Position numbers and translations under genes: made by a program
NCBI GenBank assembly: GCA_938015595.1
Contig: CALLPI010000001.1
Span: 238,765-302,764, forward strand
Length of the DNA: 64,000 nucleotides
Reading direction: 5' to 3'
Source of the DNA: an uncultured Saprospiraceae bacterium
GTDB lineage: Bacteria > Bacteroidota > Bacteroidia > Chitinophagales > Saprospiraceae
The notes under the pieces: generated by a model
Database searches by the model: none
Told to the model about the DNA's origin: nothing
Seen by the model: only the letters and a program-made list of their open reading frames with translations
Shown: in pieces, positions 43,011 to 52,400 of the stretch
How positions within the stretch are numbered: position 1 is the first letter of the stretch
Layout: every line of letters begins with the position of its first letter

Positions 43011-44987
43011 TCAAGTATAGAGCGCCTTTATCCGTTGGGCTTCCTGCAAGAAAAACTGCATAGCGTCGGGGTTGCGCATGGCATCCAGGCCGGCAGCTTT
43101 CTCCAGCGGGAAGCCCAGCAGTACTTTTTTGACAGGGGCTTCCATTTTCTTGCCACTCAGGGTGTAGGGTATGTCGGGTGCAAGCAGGATTTCGTCAGGT
43201 ACGTGGCGAGGCGAAAAATCCTCACGCAGTTGCTGATTGATAGCGGATTTGAGTGCATCGTCTAATCGGGAGCCTTCGTTGAGCGTCACATATAGGGGCA
43301 TGTAGTGTTGGCCTCCAGGTAATTCCAGGTTCACCACCAGACTGTCTTTCACAGCGGGCAATTTTTGCACCGCTTGATAAATCTCTGCCGTGCCAATGCG
43401 TACGCCCTGCCGGTTGAGAGTAGCATCGGAGCGGCCCAGGATGCGTAGCGTGCCCATGGAAGAGATGCGCACCCAGTCGCCGTGGCGCCACACGCCAGGG
43501 TAGGTGTCAAAGTAGCTACCGAGATAGCGCATGTAGTCAGGGTCATTCCAGAAGAATATTGGCATAGAGGGCATGGGTTTGGTGATGACCATCTCACCAA
43601 CTTCATCTGATATGGAGCGCCCCTGCTCGTCAAAGGCGTAAAGGGCACAACCTAACGCACGGCATTGTATTTCTCCTTCATACACAGGCCACAAGGGGCA
43701 GCCACCTACAAAAGCTGTGCATACATCGGTACCGCCGCTCATCGAGCACAGCCAGATGTCGGGGCGGATGTGGGTGTATGCCCAGTCAAAGGATTCTGGC
43801 GGGAGTGGTGAGCCGGTAGAGCTTAGCGTGCGCAAGTAGTCAAGGCGGAAATCTCGAGCAGGGTACACACCGGCTTTTTCGCAGGCCAGCAAGTAGGGGG
43901 CGCTTGTGCCAAAGTGCTGCATATTGCTTTGTTCGGCAAGTTCCCATAGCACATTCATGTTGGGGTAGCCTGGGCTGCCGTCGTAGAGTACGATGACGGC
44001 GCCGGCCAGGAGTGCAGCTTGCACGAAATTCCACATCATCCAGCCGGTGGTGGTAAACCAGAAGAAGCGCTCGCCTGGATGCACGTCGTTGTGAAAGTGC
44101 AGATACTTGAGGTGTTCTAGCAACACGCCGCCTTGTGAATGGGTAATGGCTTTGGGTAAGCCCGTAGTACCGGAGGAGTACAACACCCATATTGGGTGAG
44201 CAAAGGGCACAGGCTCAAAGCACAAAGTGGTTTCTGGCTGGGCTAGGGCGTCTGTCCAGGTCATACTTTTTTCAAATTGAGCTACATCACAATCCGTATC
44301 GAGGTAGGGTATGAGAATGAGCTTTTGCAGAGAAGGCAGCTGCTGGCAGATGTCGCGTACGGCCTGGCGTTTGTCAAAAGGCTTGCCGTTGTACTGGTAG
44401 CCGTCCACGGCGATACATACCTTTGGCTCTATCTGTCGGAAGCGATCTACCACACTGCCCACGCCAAAATCGGGCGAACAAGCCGACCACACCGCGCCAA
44501 TGGCGCAAGTGGCCAGAAATGCAATGGTAGCTTCCGGGATATTGGGCAGGAAGGCGCACACGCGGTCGCCGGGGCCAACGCCTAAGCTGCGCAGGGTAGC
44601 TGCCAATGCTGCTGTCTTTTGGCGCAATACCTGCCAGGAAATTTCCGTGTAAGGATGCCGCTCCGAACGAAACACAATGGCGGGGCGTTCGTCAGTATAA
44701 TGCCGGAAAATGTGCTCGGCGTAGTTAAGCGTACAGCCCTCAAACCAACGAGTATATGGCATAGGATCATCTGACATCACACTGGAATATGGCGTATGAG
44801 CCATCACTTGGAAATACTCAAGCACGCTCTTCCAAAATAGTGCCGGCTGATCTACTGACCACTGCCACAGGGCATCGTAATCGTAGAGGCGCAGTTGGTA
44901 GTGTTCGGTCAGCCATTGTTGATACTTGCGTAGGTGGCAGTTTTCCATCAGCGCAATCGAGGGGCGCCAAAGCTCTTTAATTTCCAT
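43011..44987 (-). CDS. Acetoacetate-CoA ligase (acetoacetyl-CoA synthetase)
   Basis: A 658-residue ANL-superfamily ligase that activates acetoacetate with ATP and CoA. Seen are the acetyl-CoA-synthetase-type N-terminal block WFEGCTLNYAEHIF, the AMP-binding loop VLYSSGTTGLPKAITHSQGG, GWMMWNF, the subfamily stretch MSGGTDVCTAFVGG and the C-terminal lysine motif PYTLSGKKMEAPVKK. The start at ATG 44987 is preferred over the longer frame to 45020. It allows use of ketone bodies or acetoacetate from leucine or PHB breakdown. No acetoacetyl-CoA thiolase is adjacent. Its stop abuts the truncated pirin gene. Confidence 0.93.
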   Translation of the reverse strand: MEIKELWRPSIALMENCHLRKYQQWLTEHYQLRLYDYDALWQWSVDQPALFWKSVLEYFQVMAHTPYSSVMSDDPMPYTRWFEGCTLNYAEHIFRHYTDERPAIVFRSERHPYTEISWQVLRQKTAALAATLRSLGVGPGDRVCAFLPNIPEATIAFLATCAIGAVWSACSPDFGVGSVVDRFRQIEPKVCIAVDGYQYNGKPFDKRQAVRDICQQLPSLQKLILIPYLDTDCDVAQFEKSMTWTDALAQPETTLCFEPVPFAHPIWVLYSSGTTGLPKAITHSQGGVLLEHLKYLHFHNDVHPGERFFWFTTTGWMMWNFVQAALLAGAVIVLYDGSPGYPNMNVLWELAEQSNMQHFGTSAPYLLACEKAGVYPARDFRLDYLRTLSSTGSPLPPESFDWAYTHIRPDIWLCSMSGGTDVCTAFVGGCPLWPVYEGEIQCRALGCALYAFDEQGRSISDEVGEMVITKPMPSMPIFFWNDPDYMRYLGSYFDTYPGVWRHGDWVRISSMGTLRILGRSDATLNRQGVRIGTAEIYQAVQKLPAVKDSLVVNLELPGGQHYMPLYVTLNEGSRLDDALKSAINQQLREDFSPRHVPDEILLAPDIPYTLSGKKMEAPVKKVLLGFPLEKAAGLDAMRNPDAMQFFLQEAQRIKALYT

Positions 44988-45072
44988 GAAAAGGCGATTT
45001 ATCAGGTATCGGTACTTCAATTCCTGGTACGAAGGTAGGAAACTGAGGCAGAGTTTCTTTGCTTGTGTATTG

Positions 45073-46053
45073 TTAAGACACCACGTTTTGAGGCATTCCT
45101 TTCAAGAAAGCAGCTACATTTTGTACAGTGATATCCATAAGCCGCCTGCGCGCTTGCACCGAAGCCCAGGCCAAGTGAGGCGTAATGAGGCAGCGCGGCG
45201 CCTGTATCAAGGGGTGGTCAGGGGGTGGGGGTTCTGTCGTCAGTACGTCCAGTGCAGCACCAGCCAGCCAGCCGGATTCCAGCGCGAGGCGTAGGTCTTT
45301 TTCGTGAATCAGCCCTCCGCGGCCAGTATTGATCAGCAGGGCATCTGGTTTCATACGGCGCAGCAGACCAGTATTTACAATGCTTTCGTTGGCAGCGCTT
45401 AAAGGAGCATGCAAGGATACGACGTCGCTCTGCTCAAAGAGTGTTTCCAGTGATACAAACTGCACCCAGGGGCGGGCATCACGCTCGGGGTGTTTGTGTG
45501 TGGCCAGTACCTGCATGCCAAACGCGCGCGCTACTTCTCCCACTCTTTGGCCAATATTGCCGAATCCGTAAATGCCCATCACTTTGCCCGCCAGTTCGTG
45601 AATAGGCTGTAGCGTATAGGCAAAATGCGGCTGCGCTGCCCAGTAGCCGGCCTGTACCGATTGGTAGTGGGCTCCTACTGCATTGGTCAACTCCAGCAAC
45701 AGGGCAAACACGTGTTGTACCACTGCCTCTGTGCTGTAAGCCCTGGCATTGCATACCACAATGCCTTGTGTGCGAGCAGCGGCTATGTCCACGTTGTTGT
45801 AGCCGGTAGCCGTCACCACTATACAGCGCAAGCGCGGTAAGGCCTGGAGGGCTGCTTTGCCAAGCTGTACTTTGTTGATTACGAGTACGTCTGCATCCGC
45901 AGCACGAGATAGCAAGGCTTCCGGTGTGGTGTAGTCAAATATCTGTACATCGCCCTGGGCATGCAGTGGATCCCAGCTCAGGTCACCAGGATTGAGGGTA
46001 TGACCATCCAATACGACAATTTTGGGCTTGGGCTTAGAAAAATCAGGCGACAT
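45073..46053 (-). CDS. D-2-hydroxyacid dehydrogenase (glycerate dehydrogenase-like)
   Basis: A 326-residue NAD-dependent enzyme of the D-isomer 2-hydroxyacid family. The cofactor loop is GIYGFGNIGQRVGEVARAFG; the catalytic Arg lies in NTGRGGLIHEKDL, Glu in TTEPPPPDHPL and His in TPHLAWAS, so the triad is complete. The nearest relatives are glycerate/hydroxypyruvate reductases, which would link to serine-glycine metabolism (glyA is at 58281). It is divergent from the 46089 gene. Confidence 0.92.
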   Translation of the reverse strand: MSPDFSKPKPKIVVLDGHTLNPGDLSWDPLHAQGDVQIFDYTTPEALLSRAADADVLVINKVQLGKAALQALPRLRCIVVTATGYNNVDIAAARTQGIVVCNARAYSTEAVVQHVFALLLELTNAVGAHYQSVQAGYWAAQPHFAYTLQPIHELAGKVMGIYGFGNIGQRVGEVARAFGMQVLATHKHPERDARPWVQFVSLETLFEQSDVVSLHAPLSAANESIVNTGLLRRMKPDALLINTGRGGLIHEKDLRLALESGWLAGAALDVLTTEPPPPDHPLIQAPRCLITPHLAWASVQARRRLMDITVQNVAAFLKGMPQNVVS

Positions 46054-46058
46054 TGTAA

Positions 46059-46066
46059 TAATTTTG
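46059..46066 (+). promoter_or_regulatory. -7 box TAATTTTG for the 46089 gene
   Basis: An exact TAnnTTTG 22 bases before the ATG at 46089, in the 35-base divergent gap. Confidence 0.45.
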
Positions 46067-46088
46067 GCTACTAATAACAGATTCTTCT

Positions 46089-46325
46089 ATGAAAGACCAT
46101 ATCAAACGCTGGCTGAACGATTGGCGCGTACCGGCCGTGCTCGTTTTTATCTGGGCTTTTTCGCCGTTCTGGCCGGAACCGCACATTTGGGGTAAAATAA
46201 AATGGATAATCGGCGGTGAGGCGGCCAGCATGCGCTGGTTGGATTGGTTTGACTTTGCCTGGCATTTGATTCCACTGACATATCTGCTGCATTTGCTCAA
46301 TAAAAAAATCTTTGGCGAAGGCTGA
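46089..46325 (+). CDS. Small conserved membrane protein (often misnamed RND transporter)
   Basis: A 78-residue protein with two hydrophobic segments (VPAVLVFIWAFSPFWPEP and FDFAWHLIPLTYLLHLL) and a conserved-looking PEPHIWGKIKWIIGG loop plus WLDWFDFAWH. Short proteins with this P-E-P-H-x-W-G-K-I-K-W pattern are common in Bacteroidota and carry the label RND transporter in databases without evidence for it. It has its own -7 box. Function unknown; inner membrane likely. Confidence 0.75.
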   Translation: MKDHIKRWLNDWRVPAVLVFIWAFSPFWPEPHIWGKIKWIIGGEAASMRWLDWFDFAWHLIPLTYLLHLLNKKIFGEG

Positions 46326-46526
46326 TGCGCGATTTTCAATGACAAAGATGGGGAATTTTGGGTGACTTGAAACTGAGAGACTTTGAGACTAAGAGCTTAG
46401 GTGACTGGTGCTTTACATGTACTATGCTTCGTGTCTTTAACCTCTTTTTAACTGCTTTTTAGAAATGTGCAACAATTATTTAAGTAGTGGGTAGCGTTTA
46501 ATGCTCTGAACCAAAACAAATGAGTC

Positions 46527-47120
46527 ATGAAAAATGCTGTTGCTTGTTTTTACTTTGCTGTTGCTCTATTGGGGGCAACGGGGGTCAATGCTCAAATAAA
46601 ATTTAACCCCAAAGCGGGCTTCAATGCGTCTGCTATTGATGCCAAATTTCGGAATATCACTGCCGAAGCGCGCTATGGCTGGAATCTCGGTATGGATTTG
46701 CGGATAGGTAAGAGCATGCTTTTCTTCAAGCCTGGGATGCATTACTACAACTTTACTGCCGATCTGTTCCGCGATGTGACTCAGCCCGGTGATATACCAA
46801 TGAAAGATGAAACTACCGTCCAGAGCTTGAAAGCGCCAATTAATGCAGGATTGCGCATTACTGGCGAAGGTGGCATTGTCGGGGTAAATTTACACGGTGG
46901 AGTTACGCCTTCTTACATTTTGGGGGTACGGGAACGCAATGTAGTACCTTTTACCAAAGATGACGTAAATAGCCTAACTTGGGGCGCTAACCTCGGTGTA
47001 GGTATTGATATTCTCTTGTTTACGGTAGAGGCCAACTACGAAATTGGGTTGTCTCCGTTCTTCAATAATGCTAATGGCAAAAACAATGTGCTGACGGTGA
47101 GCGCAGGCGTCAAGTTCTAG
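46527..47120 (+). CDS. Outer membrane beta-barrel protein
   Basis: A 197-residue exported protein with signal peptide (MKNAVACFYFAVALLGATGVNA) and alternating strands that suggest a small eight-stranded barrel of the PorT/OmpA-like beta-barrel class: IKFNPKAGFNASAID at the start and VSAGVKF with terminal Phe at the end, the usual sign for insertion by BAM. Cargo or channel function cannot be inferred. It is followed by a strong inverted repeat at 47157-47204. Confidence 0.88.
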   Translation: MKNAVACFYFAVALLGATGVNAQIKFNPKAGFNASAIDAKFRNITAEARYGWNLGMDLRIGKSMLFFKPGMHYYNFTADLFRDVTQPGDIPMKDETTVQSLKAPINAGLRITGEGGIVGVNLHGGVTPSYILGVRERNVVPFTKDDVNSLTWGANLGVGIDILLFTVEANYEIGLSPFFNNANGKNNVLTVSAGVKF

Positions 47121-47156
47121 GCGTTCTCCCCAGAAATGATACTATACCCTTCGGCT

Positions 47157-47204
47157 CGCCAAGTTTTGTGCACAACATCCGCAAGTCATGCACAAAACCT
47201 GGCG
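47157..47204. repeat. Strong inverted repeat after the beta-barrel gene
   Basis: CGCCAAGTTTTGTGCA (47157-47172) and TGCACAAAACCTGGCG (47189-47204) pair over 16 bp with one G-U position; the loop is 16 bases. It begins 36 bases after the beta-barrel stop. There is no U-run, so it may be a terminator of the Bacteroidota long-hairpin kind, or a regulator site for hypC downstream. Confidence 0.5.
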
Positions 47205-47324
47205 TCGCTTAGTATATATACCACAAGTGGTATTCGCACAGTGGCAGAGTTGGGCAAATATTCCTTTGTTTTTTGAATGGCAATGAGTACCTTAGCGGCA
47301 GCTCACTAAAAACCACCAATTGTT

Positions 47325-47621
47325 ATGTGCCTTGCCATACCTGGGAAAATTGTCTCTGTAACTGAGCAGTCAGACCACACCTTTCGTGTGGGCAAAGTCT
47401 CATTCGGGGGTATTCTCAAGGACGTCAATCTGATGATGGTACCTGAAGCGAAGCCAGGCGACTACGTACTGGTGCACGTAGGTGTAGCCATCAGTGTAGT
47501 AGATGAAGCCGAGGCAAAGCAAACTTTTGAATACTTGCGCCAGATGGGCGAGTTGGAAGAAATAGAGCCGTCGCCTCCAGCAGATACTGGTACCACTCCT
47601 TCAAATACTCACACCTTATGA
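47325..47621 (+). CDS. hypC: HypC/HybG/HupF family hydrogenase maturation chaperone
   Basis: A 98-residue HypC-family protein. It begins MCLAIPGKIVSV, with the essential Cys2 exposed after Met removal, and has the family's FGGILKDVNLMMVPEAKPGDYVLVHVGVAISVVDE block. HypC carries the Fe(CN)2CO group with HypD during [NiFe]-hydrogenase assembly. No hydrogenase or other hyp gene is seen in 64 kb. The C-terminal tail (EPSPPADTGTTPSNTHTL) is longer than usual and low in complexity. It overlaps the next gene by ATGA, so the two are translated together. Confidence 0.92.
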   Translation: MCLAIPGKIVSVTEQSDHTFRVGKVSFGGILKDVNLMMVPEAKPGDYVLVHVGVAISVVDEAEAKQTFEYLRQMGELEEIEPSPPADTGTTPSNTHTL

Positions 47622-48013
47622 ATGGCGTATTACTTTATCAATCCATTGCCCTGCTGTTCGTAGCCGTGGTACTGGGGCAGTCTAGTCTGGACAAGGTGCT
47701 GCACTACAGTGGCAATGCCCAGTATTTCCAGAGCCAATTCAAGAACAGCCCGCTGGCCAAGTTGAGCGCGCTGTTGCTGCCGGTGGTCACTGCACTAGAG
47801 CTTGGTGCCGCCGTACTTGCCATGGCTGGCCTCGCCGCTCTGTGGACGGGTAATGGCACTTATCTCGGGCTTTGGGCTATGGTAGTAGCAGCATTCAACT
47901 TTATTTCGCTCATTTTTGGGTTGCGCGTATCGCAAGATTACACTGGTGCCGCAGGCGTAGTACCTTACCTGGTGACTACCATGATCGGATTAGCGGGCTT
48001 TGTATGGGGATAG
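47618..48013 (+). CDS. DoxX-like membrane protein
   Basis: A 131-residue inner-membrane protein with four hydrophobic helices, similar in layout to DoxX/MauE-like proteins (FKNSPLAKLSALLLPVVTALELGAAVLAM in the middle, a helix pair after it). Some DoxX proteins take part in quinone-linked oxidations. Its ATG overlaps the hypC stop (47618-47621), so a joint role is suggested, but no substrate is known. Confidence 0.75.
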   Translation: MNGVLLYQSIALLFVAVVLGQSSLDKVLHYSGNAQYFQSQFKNSPLAKLSALLLPVVTALELGAAVLAMAGLAALWTGNGTYLGLWAMVVAAFNFISLIFGLRVSQDYTGAAGVVPYLVTTMIGLAGFVWG

Positions 48014-48167
48014 CATTAGGCTCAGGCACAGAGCTGCCTTTCAGTTCTGTGTCTTCACGGCGACAACCCAATGATGGAATGGCCTTTGCCTAGTCCTTGG
48101 CATGAGCACAGTTCTTTTCGGTACTCTGCACGAAATGGCATCAGATTAGCCTTCCTGGCTCCGGGCC

Positions 48168-49457
48168 CTACTCCTTGCGCTCGTACTTGATTTTGAACTT
48201 CCGGTACAACTCCAATTGCTTGTGGTCCAGGCTGATCTGTCGGCCTTTGATCCAGGCTTGAACGACGGTGCTTTGGCGCATGTCGAGCGCATCGCCCTCG
48301 CTGATGAAGAGCGTAGCATCCTTGCCTTCCTCCAGGGAGCCGGTAGTGGCCTCTATACCAAGTATTTTGGCGGTGTTCAGCGTAAGGGCGGCAATGGCCT
48401 GCTCGTATGGCAATCCGTAGCCCACGGCGTGGCCGGCCTGGTAGGGCAAGTTGCGCTGCTGCCAGAAACCTTCCATGCTGAAGCAGAAAAGTATGCCGGC
48501 TTGGTGGAGTTGTACAGGAAGTTTGAAAGGCTCGTCAATATCAGCGTCGTCTCGGCTAGGCAGGGCGTGTATGTTTCCCAGGATGACGGGCACGTTATTG
48601 GCTTTGAGGAAATCTGTTAGTATACCAGCGTCTCGGCCGCCCGCAATCACAGGAGTAATGCCATAGCGCTTGGCCAACTGTACTGAGGTAGTAATAGCCT
48701 TGGCGTCGTCGGCATGGATGAAGAGTTTGCGGGCGCCAGTAAACACAGGACAAGCCGCGTCAAGTTTAAGGTTGCGCTCGTCGGGCTTGGTATTTTTGCA
48801 GTAGGCCTGAGCTTCCTTGAGGTAGGTTTCAAGTGCGGCTATTTCCTTGTCGTAGTTTTCGTTGCGGTTGGTAGTACCCTGAAACCAGTTGAAGGAGTAG
48901 AGGCGTGGCCAGTTAATGTGGAGGCCTATATCGGTTTTGTAGGCGGCGTCTTCCCAGTTCCAGGCATCGAGTTGTACGATAGAGGACTGACCGGAGAGCA
49001 AGCCGCCTTGAGGGGTGATCTGTGCTAGCAGTACGCCTTGCGCCCGCACAGTGGGGGGCACTTCTGAATCAGTATCGTAGGCGATGATGGCGCGGGCGTT
49101 GGGGTTGAGTTGGCCTGTTTCGCCGGCGTCCACCGTAGCGCGCACGGCGGCAATTTCGATCAAGCCCAACTGGGTGTTGGGTGCAATGAAGCCCGGATAT
49201 ACATGCTTACCTTTGGCATCAATAATCTTGTAGCGGCTTAGATTCACCTGTCCGAGGTTTTCGGGGGTGCGCACCAGGGTGATTTTGCCGTTTTCAAAAG
49301 CAATGACGCTGTTCTGGAGCACTTGGCCGTTGCCGAGGTGAGCTGTAGCACCTACGATGTAAACTGGCATTTCCTGCGGGGGTGCTGGTACTGGCGTTTG
49401 TGCTAGCAGGCTGATGATCGGCCAGCAAAAGATGAGTGCAAGCGGTATATTTTTCAT
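48168..49457 (-). CDS. Amidohydrolase-like exported protein with eroded metal site
   Basis: A 429-residue exported protein: signal peptide MKNIPLALIFCWPIISLLAQ, then an amidohydrolase fold like that of imidazolonepropionase/dihydroorotase relatives. The usual PGFID-H-x-H metal motif reads PGFIAPNTQLG, so both histidines are missing. The C-terminal composite domain (LEEGKDATLFISEGDALDM) is intact. It may bind rather than hydrolyse. It lies 37 bases downstream of the two-domain amidohydrolase; ATG 49457 is used because it heads the signal peptide. The two probably form one operon. Confidence 0.85.
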   Translation of the reverse strand: MKNIPLALIFCWPIISLLAQTPVPAPPQEMPVYIVGATAHLGNGQVLQNSVIAFENGKITLVRTPENLGQVNLSRYKIIDAKGKHVYPGFIAPNTQLGLIEIAAVRATVDAGETGQLNPNARAIIAYDTDSEVPPTVRAQGVLLAQITPQGGLLSGQSSIVQLDAWNWEDAAYKTDIGLHINWPRLYSFNWFQGTTNRNENYDKEIAALETYLKEAQAYCKNTKPDERNLKLDAACPVFTGARKLFIHADDAKAITTSVQLAKRYGITPVIAGGRDAGILTDFLKANNVPVILGNIHALPSRDDADIDEPFKLPVQLHQAGILFCFSMEGFWQQRNLPYQAGHAVGYGLPYEQAIAALTLNTAKILGIEATTGSLEEGKDATLFISEGDALDMRQSTVVQAWIKGRQISLDHKQLELYRKFKIKYERKE

Positions 49458-49494
49458 GTTGTTGGTTGAATTTTGATGGTGGTTGAGTGGGCTG

Positions 49495-52400
49495 TTAGTC
49501 CATTTCGTCTTCATCGTCGTCGCAGTGGTAGAGCTTGAAGCTCTGGCGCCCCATTACGGGCTGAGTTTTGCCGCCTTGTTGTTTTTCCTGGATCATTTTT
49601 TGGATGATGCGGTTGCGTTCTGCCTGAATATCAGCGCGCAGACGGAGGTCTTCCTGGCGGTCGAAGAAGCGGATGCCGTCCACAAAGGTCATTTCAGCTT
49701 TGGCGTACACCGAGAGGGGGTGGTCGGACCAGAGCACTACGTCGGCATCTTTGCCAGCTTTGAGGCTGCCCACGCGATGATCAATGCGCAGGAGCTTGGC
49801 CGGATTGAGGGTGACGAATTTGAGTGCATCCTCTTCTGATACGCCTCCAAAGCGCACAGCTTTAGCCGCCTCCTGATTGAGGCGGCGTGCCATTTCGGCA
49901 TCGTCAGAATTGAAAGCCACGGTTACGCCCTGCTCGTGCATAACGGCGCCGTTGTAGGGTATGGCGTCGTATACTTCGTACTTGTAAGCCCACCAGTCAG
50001 AGAAGCTGGAGCCGCCGGCGCCGTGTTTAGCCATTTTGTCGGCTACCTTGTAGCCCTCCAGGATGTGGGTAAAGGTATTGACTTTGATGCCGTGTCGCTC
50101 GGCTAGTTTCATAAGCATGTTGATTTCGCTCTGGCGGTAAGAATGGCAGGTGATGTGTCGCTTGCCTTCCAGGATCTCCAGGATAGCTTCTAGGTCGAGG
50201 TCGCGGCGGTAGGGCTTGCCGGAGGCTTTGAGTGCACCATACTCACGGGCACGGGTGAAGTAGTCATTGTAGACTTCTTCTACGCCCATGCGGGTTTGAG
50301 GGTAGCGGTCAGAGCCAGGCCAGGCAGACTGCTTGACGTTTTCACCCAGAGCAAACTTTATGAAACCAGGTGCGCCTTCCAGTTTCATTTGCTCGGGTGC
50401 ATAGCCCCAACGCAGTTTGATAATGGCCGACTGCCCGCCGATGGGGTTGGCTGAGCCGTGCAACAATTGAGCTGTCGTGACCCCGCCTGACAATTGGCGA
50501 TAAATGTTGATGTCTTCGGAGTTGACCACATCACCTATGCGTACTTCGGCACTGCTGGCCTGCGTGCCTTCGTTCACACCGCGCGAAATGGCAATGTGCG
50601 AATGCTCGTCAATGATACCGGAGGTCACGTGCTTGCCTGTGCCGTCAATAACGGTAGCGTCGGGCGCTTTGATGCCTTTGCCTACTTGTACGATTTTACC
50701 ATTGCGCATCAGGATGTCAGCATTTTGGAGGATACCTTCTTTTTCGTTGGTCCAGATGGTAGCGTTGGTAATGAGCCAGGTGCCGGGCTTGGGCGGGGTA
50801 GTCCAGCCATAAGCACCGAAGGGGTAGGTGATGGGGCCGGGTTCGGACTTAGTAGCTGGTTTATCGTCTTTTTTGACGTCTTTAGGAGGTTCGGAGGGGC
50901 TGGTGTAAGTTGCCGTCCAAGTGAATACTCGGCCTTGCTCGTCTTCGCCGCGGCCTGACCACTGGCGCCCGTTGATTACACCTGACATGCGCACGCGGTT
51001 TTGCCCTTCTTTGAAAGCAAACGATAAGGTGATGTGGTCTTTTTGTAGGGTGTGTTTGACTTTAACAGAGGCCGTGTCATTTAGCATGAGTTTCATGTCG
51101 GGGTTTTCGTCAGTGCCGCTTACCACAAGATCGTAGCGCCAGAGCTGCCCTCCAGGAGTAGGTGTCGTAGCCTCCAAGGAAAACTTACCTACAACCTCTG
51201 GCACGTCTATATTTTTGAGGACGTAAGGCTTGCCACCTACCCAGTGATGGTACACTTTGGTGTCTTTATCAAAGATGTTGCCGTTGGTAATGAAGAAGTT
51301 GGCAATTTTACCAGGCGCCAGGCTGCCCAGTTTGTCGCTTACACCCATGAGGCTGGCCGGTGTATGTGTCAGGGCTTTAAGGGCATCTTGTTCGCTGAGG
51401 CCGTTTTCGATGGCTTTGCGAAGTTGAGCCATGAAGTCGGCTTTGTTGCGCAGACCATGTGAAGTGAGCGCAAAAGGAATACCGGCGGCGGCAATGCGAG
51501 CTGGGTTGGAGGGTGCCAGTTCCCAGTGCTTGAGTTGAGCTAGACTTACTTGCCGAGCGTCGAGAGGGTCTTCTACATCGTAGGCTTCTGGAAAGTTTAG
51601 CCCTACGATGAGCGGCGAGCCAGTTTTCTTGATGTCTTCCAGGCGCTTGTACTCCTCGCCGCTGCCCTTGAGGATATACTGCACGTTCCATTCGCGACCA
51701 ATGGCGGCGGCGCGCAAGGCTTCCAGGCAGTCGCCCACTTCAAATACCTGGGGCAGTCCGGCCAGGTCATTCCAGGCTTGCAGGGAAATGTTGTATTCCT
51801 CCTTGCCCTGGGTAGCTTTGTACCACTGGGCGTCGCAGTAGGTTTGTCGCAACAGGGCTATGGAGCCCATGAGTGAGCTGGGGTAGTCTTGTCGGGAGGA
51901 GCCTTTGCGGAAAGAGAAGTGATGAGCAGCTTTGTCTTTCACAATCAGTTCGTGAGGTGCTGCCTCGCCCAGCAGCACCATCGTGGCGCTGCCTCGCGAA
52001 ATGCCGTCGTGCTGATGGCTGAGTACAGCGCCGAAGCCGATGTCGCGCATAGTTTTGGCGGCTTTATCGTCAGGATTAAAAACCTCATGCGCCCTGAACT
52101 CTGGCTTGAGCGCTTCGTTCCAGTTGTACGCACCTTTCTTGCTGGTTGTACGCTGTACTGCTCCGCCAAATAGGCGCCCGCCTGGAGCAGCGTCCTGGCG
52201 CTGGGCAGGCATGCCGTAGTCAGAGTACAGGTCAATGAAAGACGGGTAGATGGTTTTGCCTTTGAGGTCAATCACTACAGCGTGGGCGGGTACATTTACC
52301 TTCTGACCAACAGCTTCTACCTTGCCCTGGCGTATAAGCAGGGTGGCATTGTCTATGCGCTGATTCCAGGCGGTATAAATAGAGGCATTGGTAAAGGCGT

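Noticed and set aside
46089..46325. RND efflux transporter as the identity of the 78-residue membrane protein
   Set aside because: RND pumps have about 1,000 residues; the label in databases for this small family is not supported by sequence.
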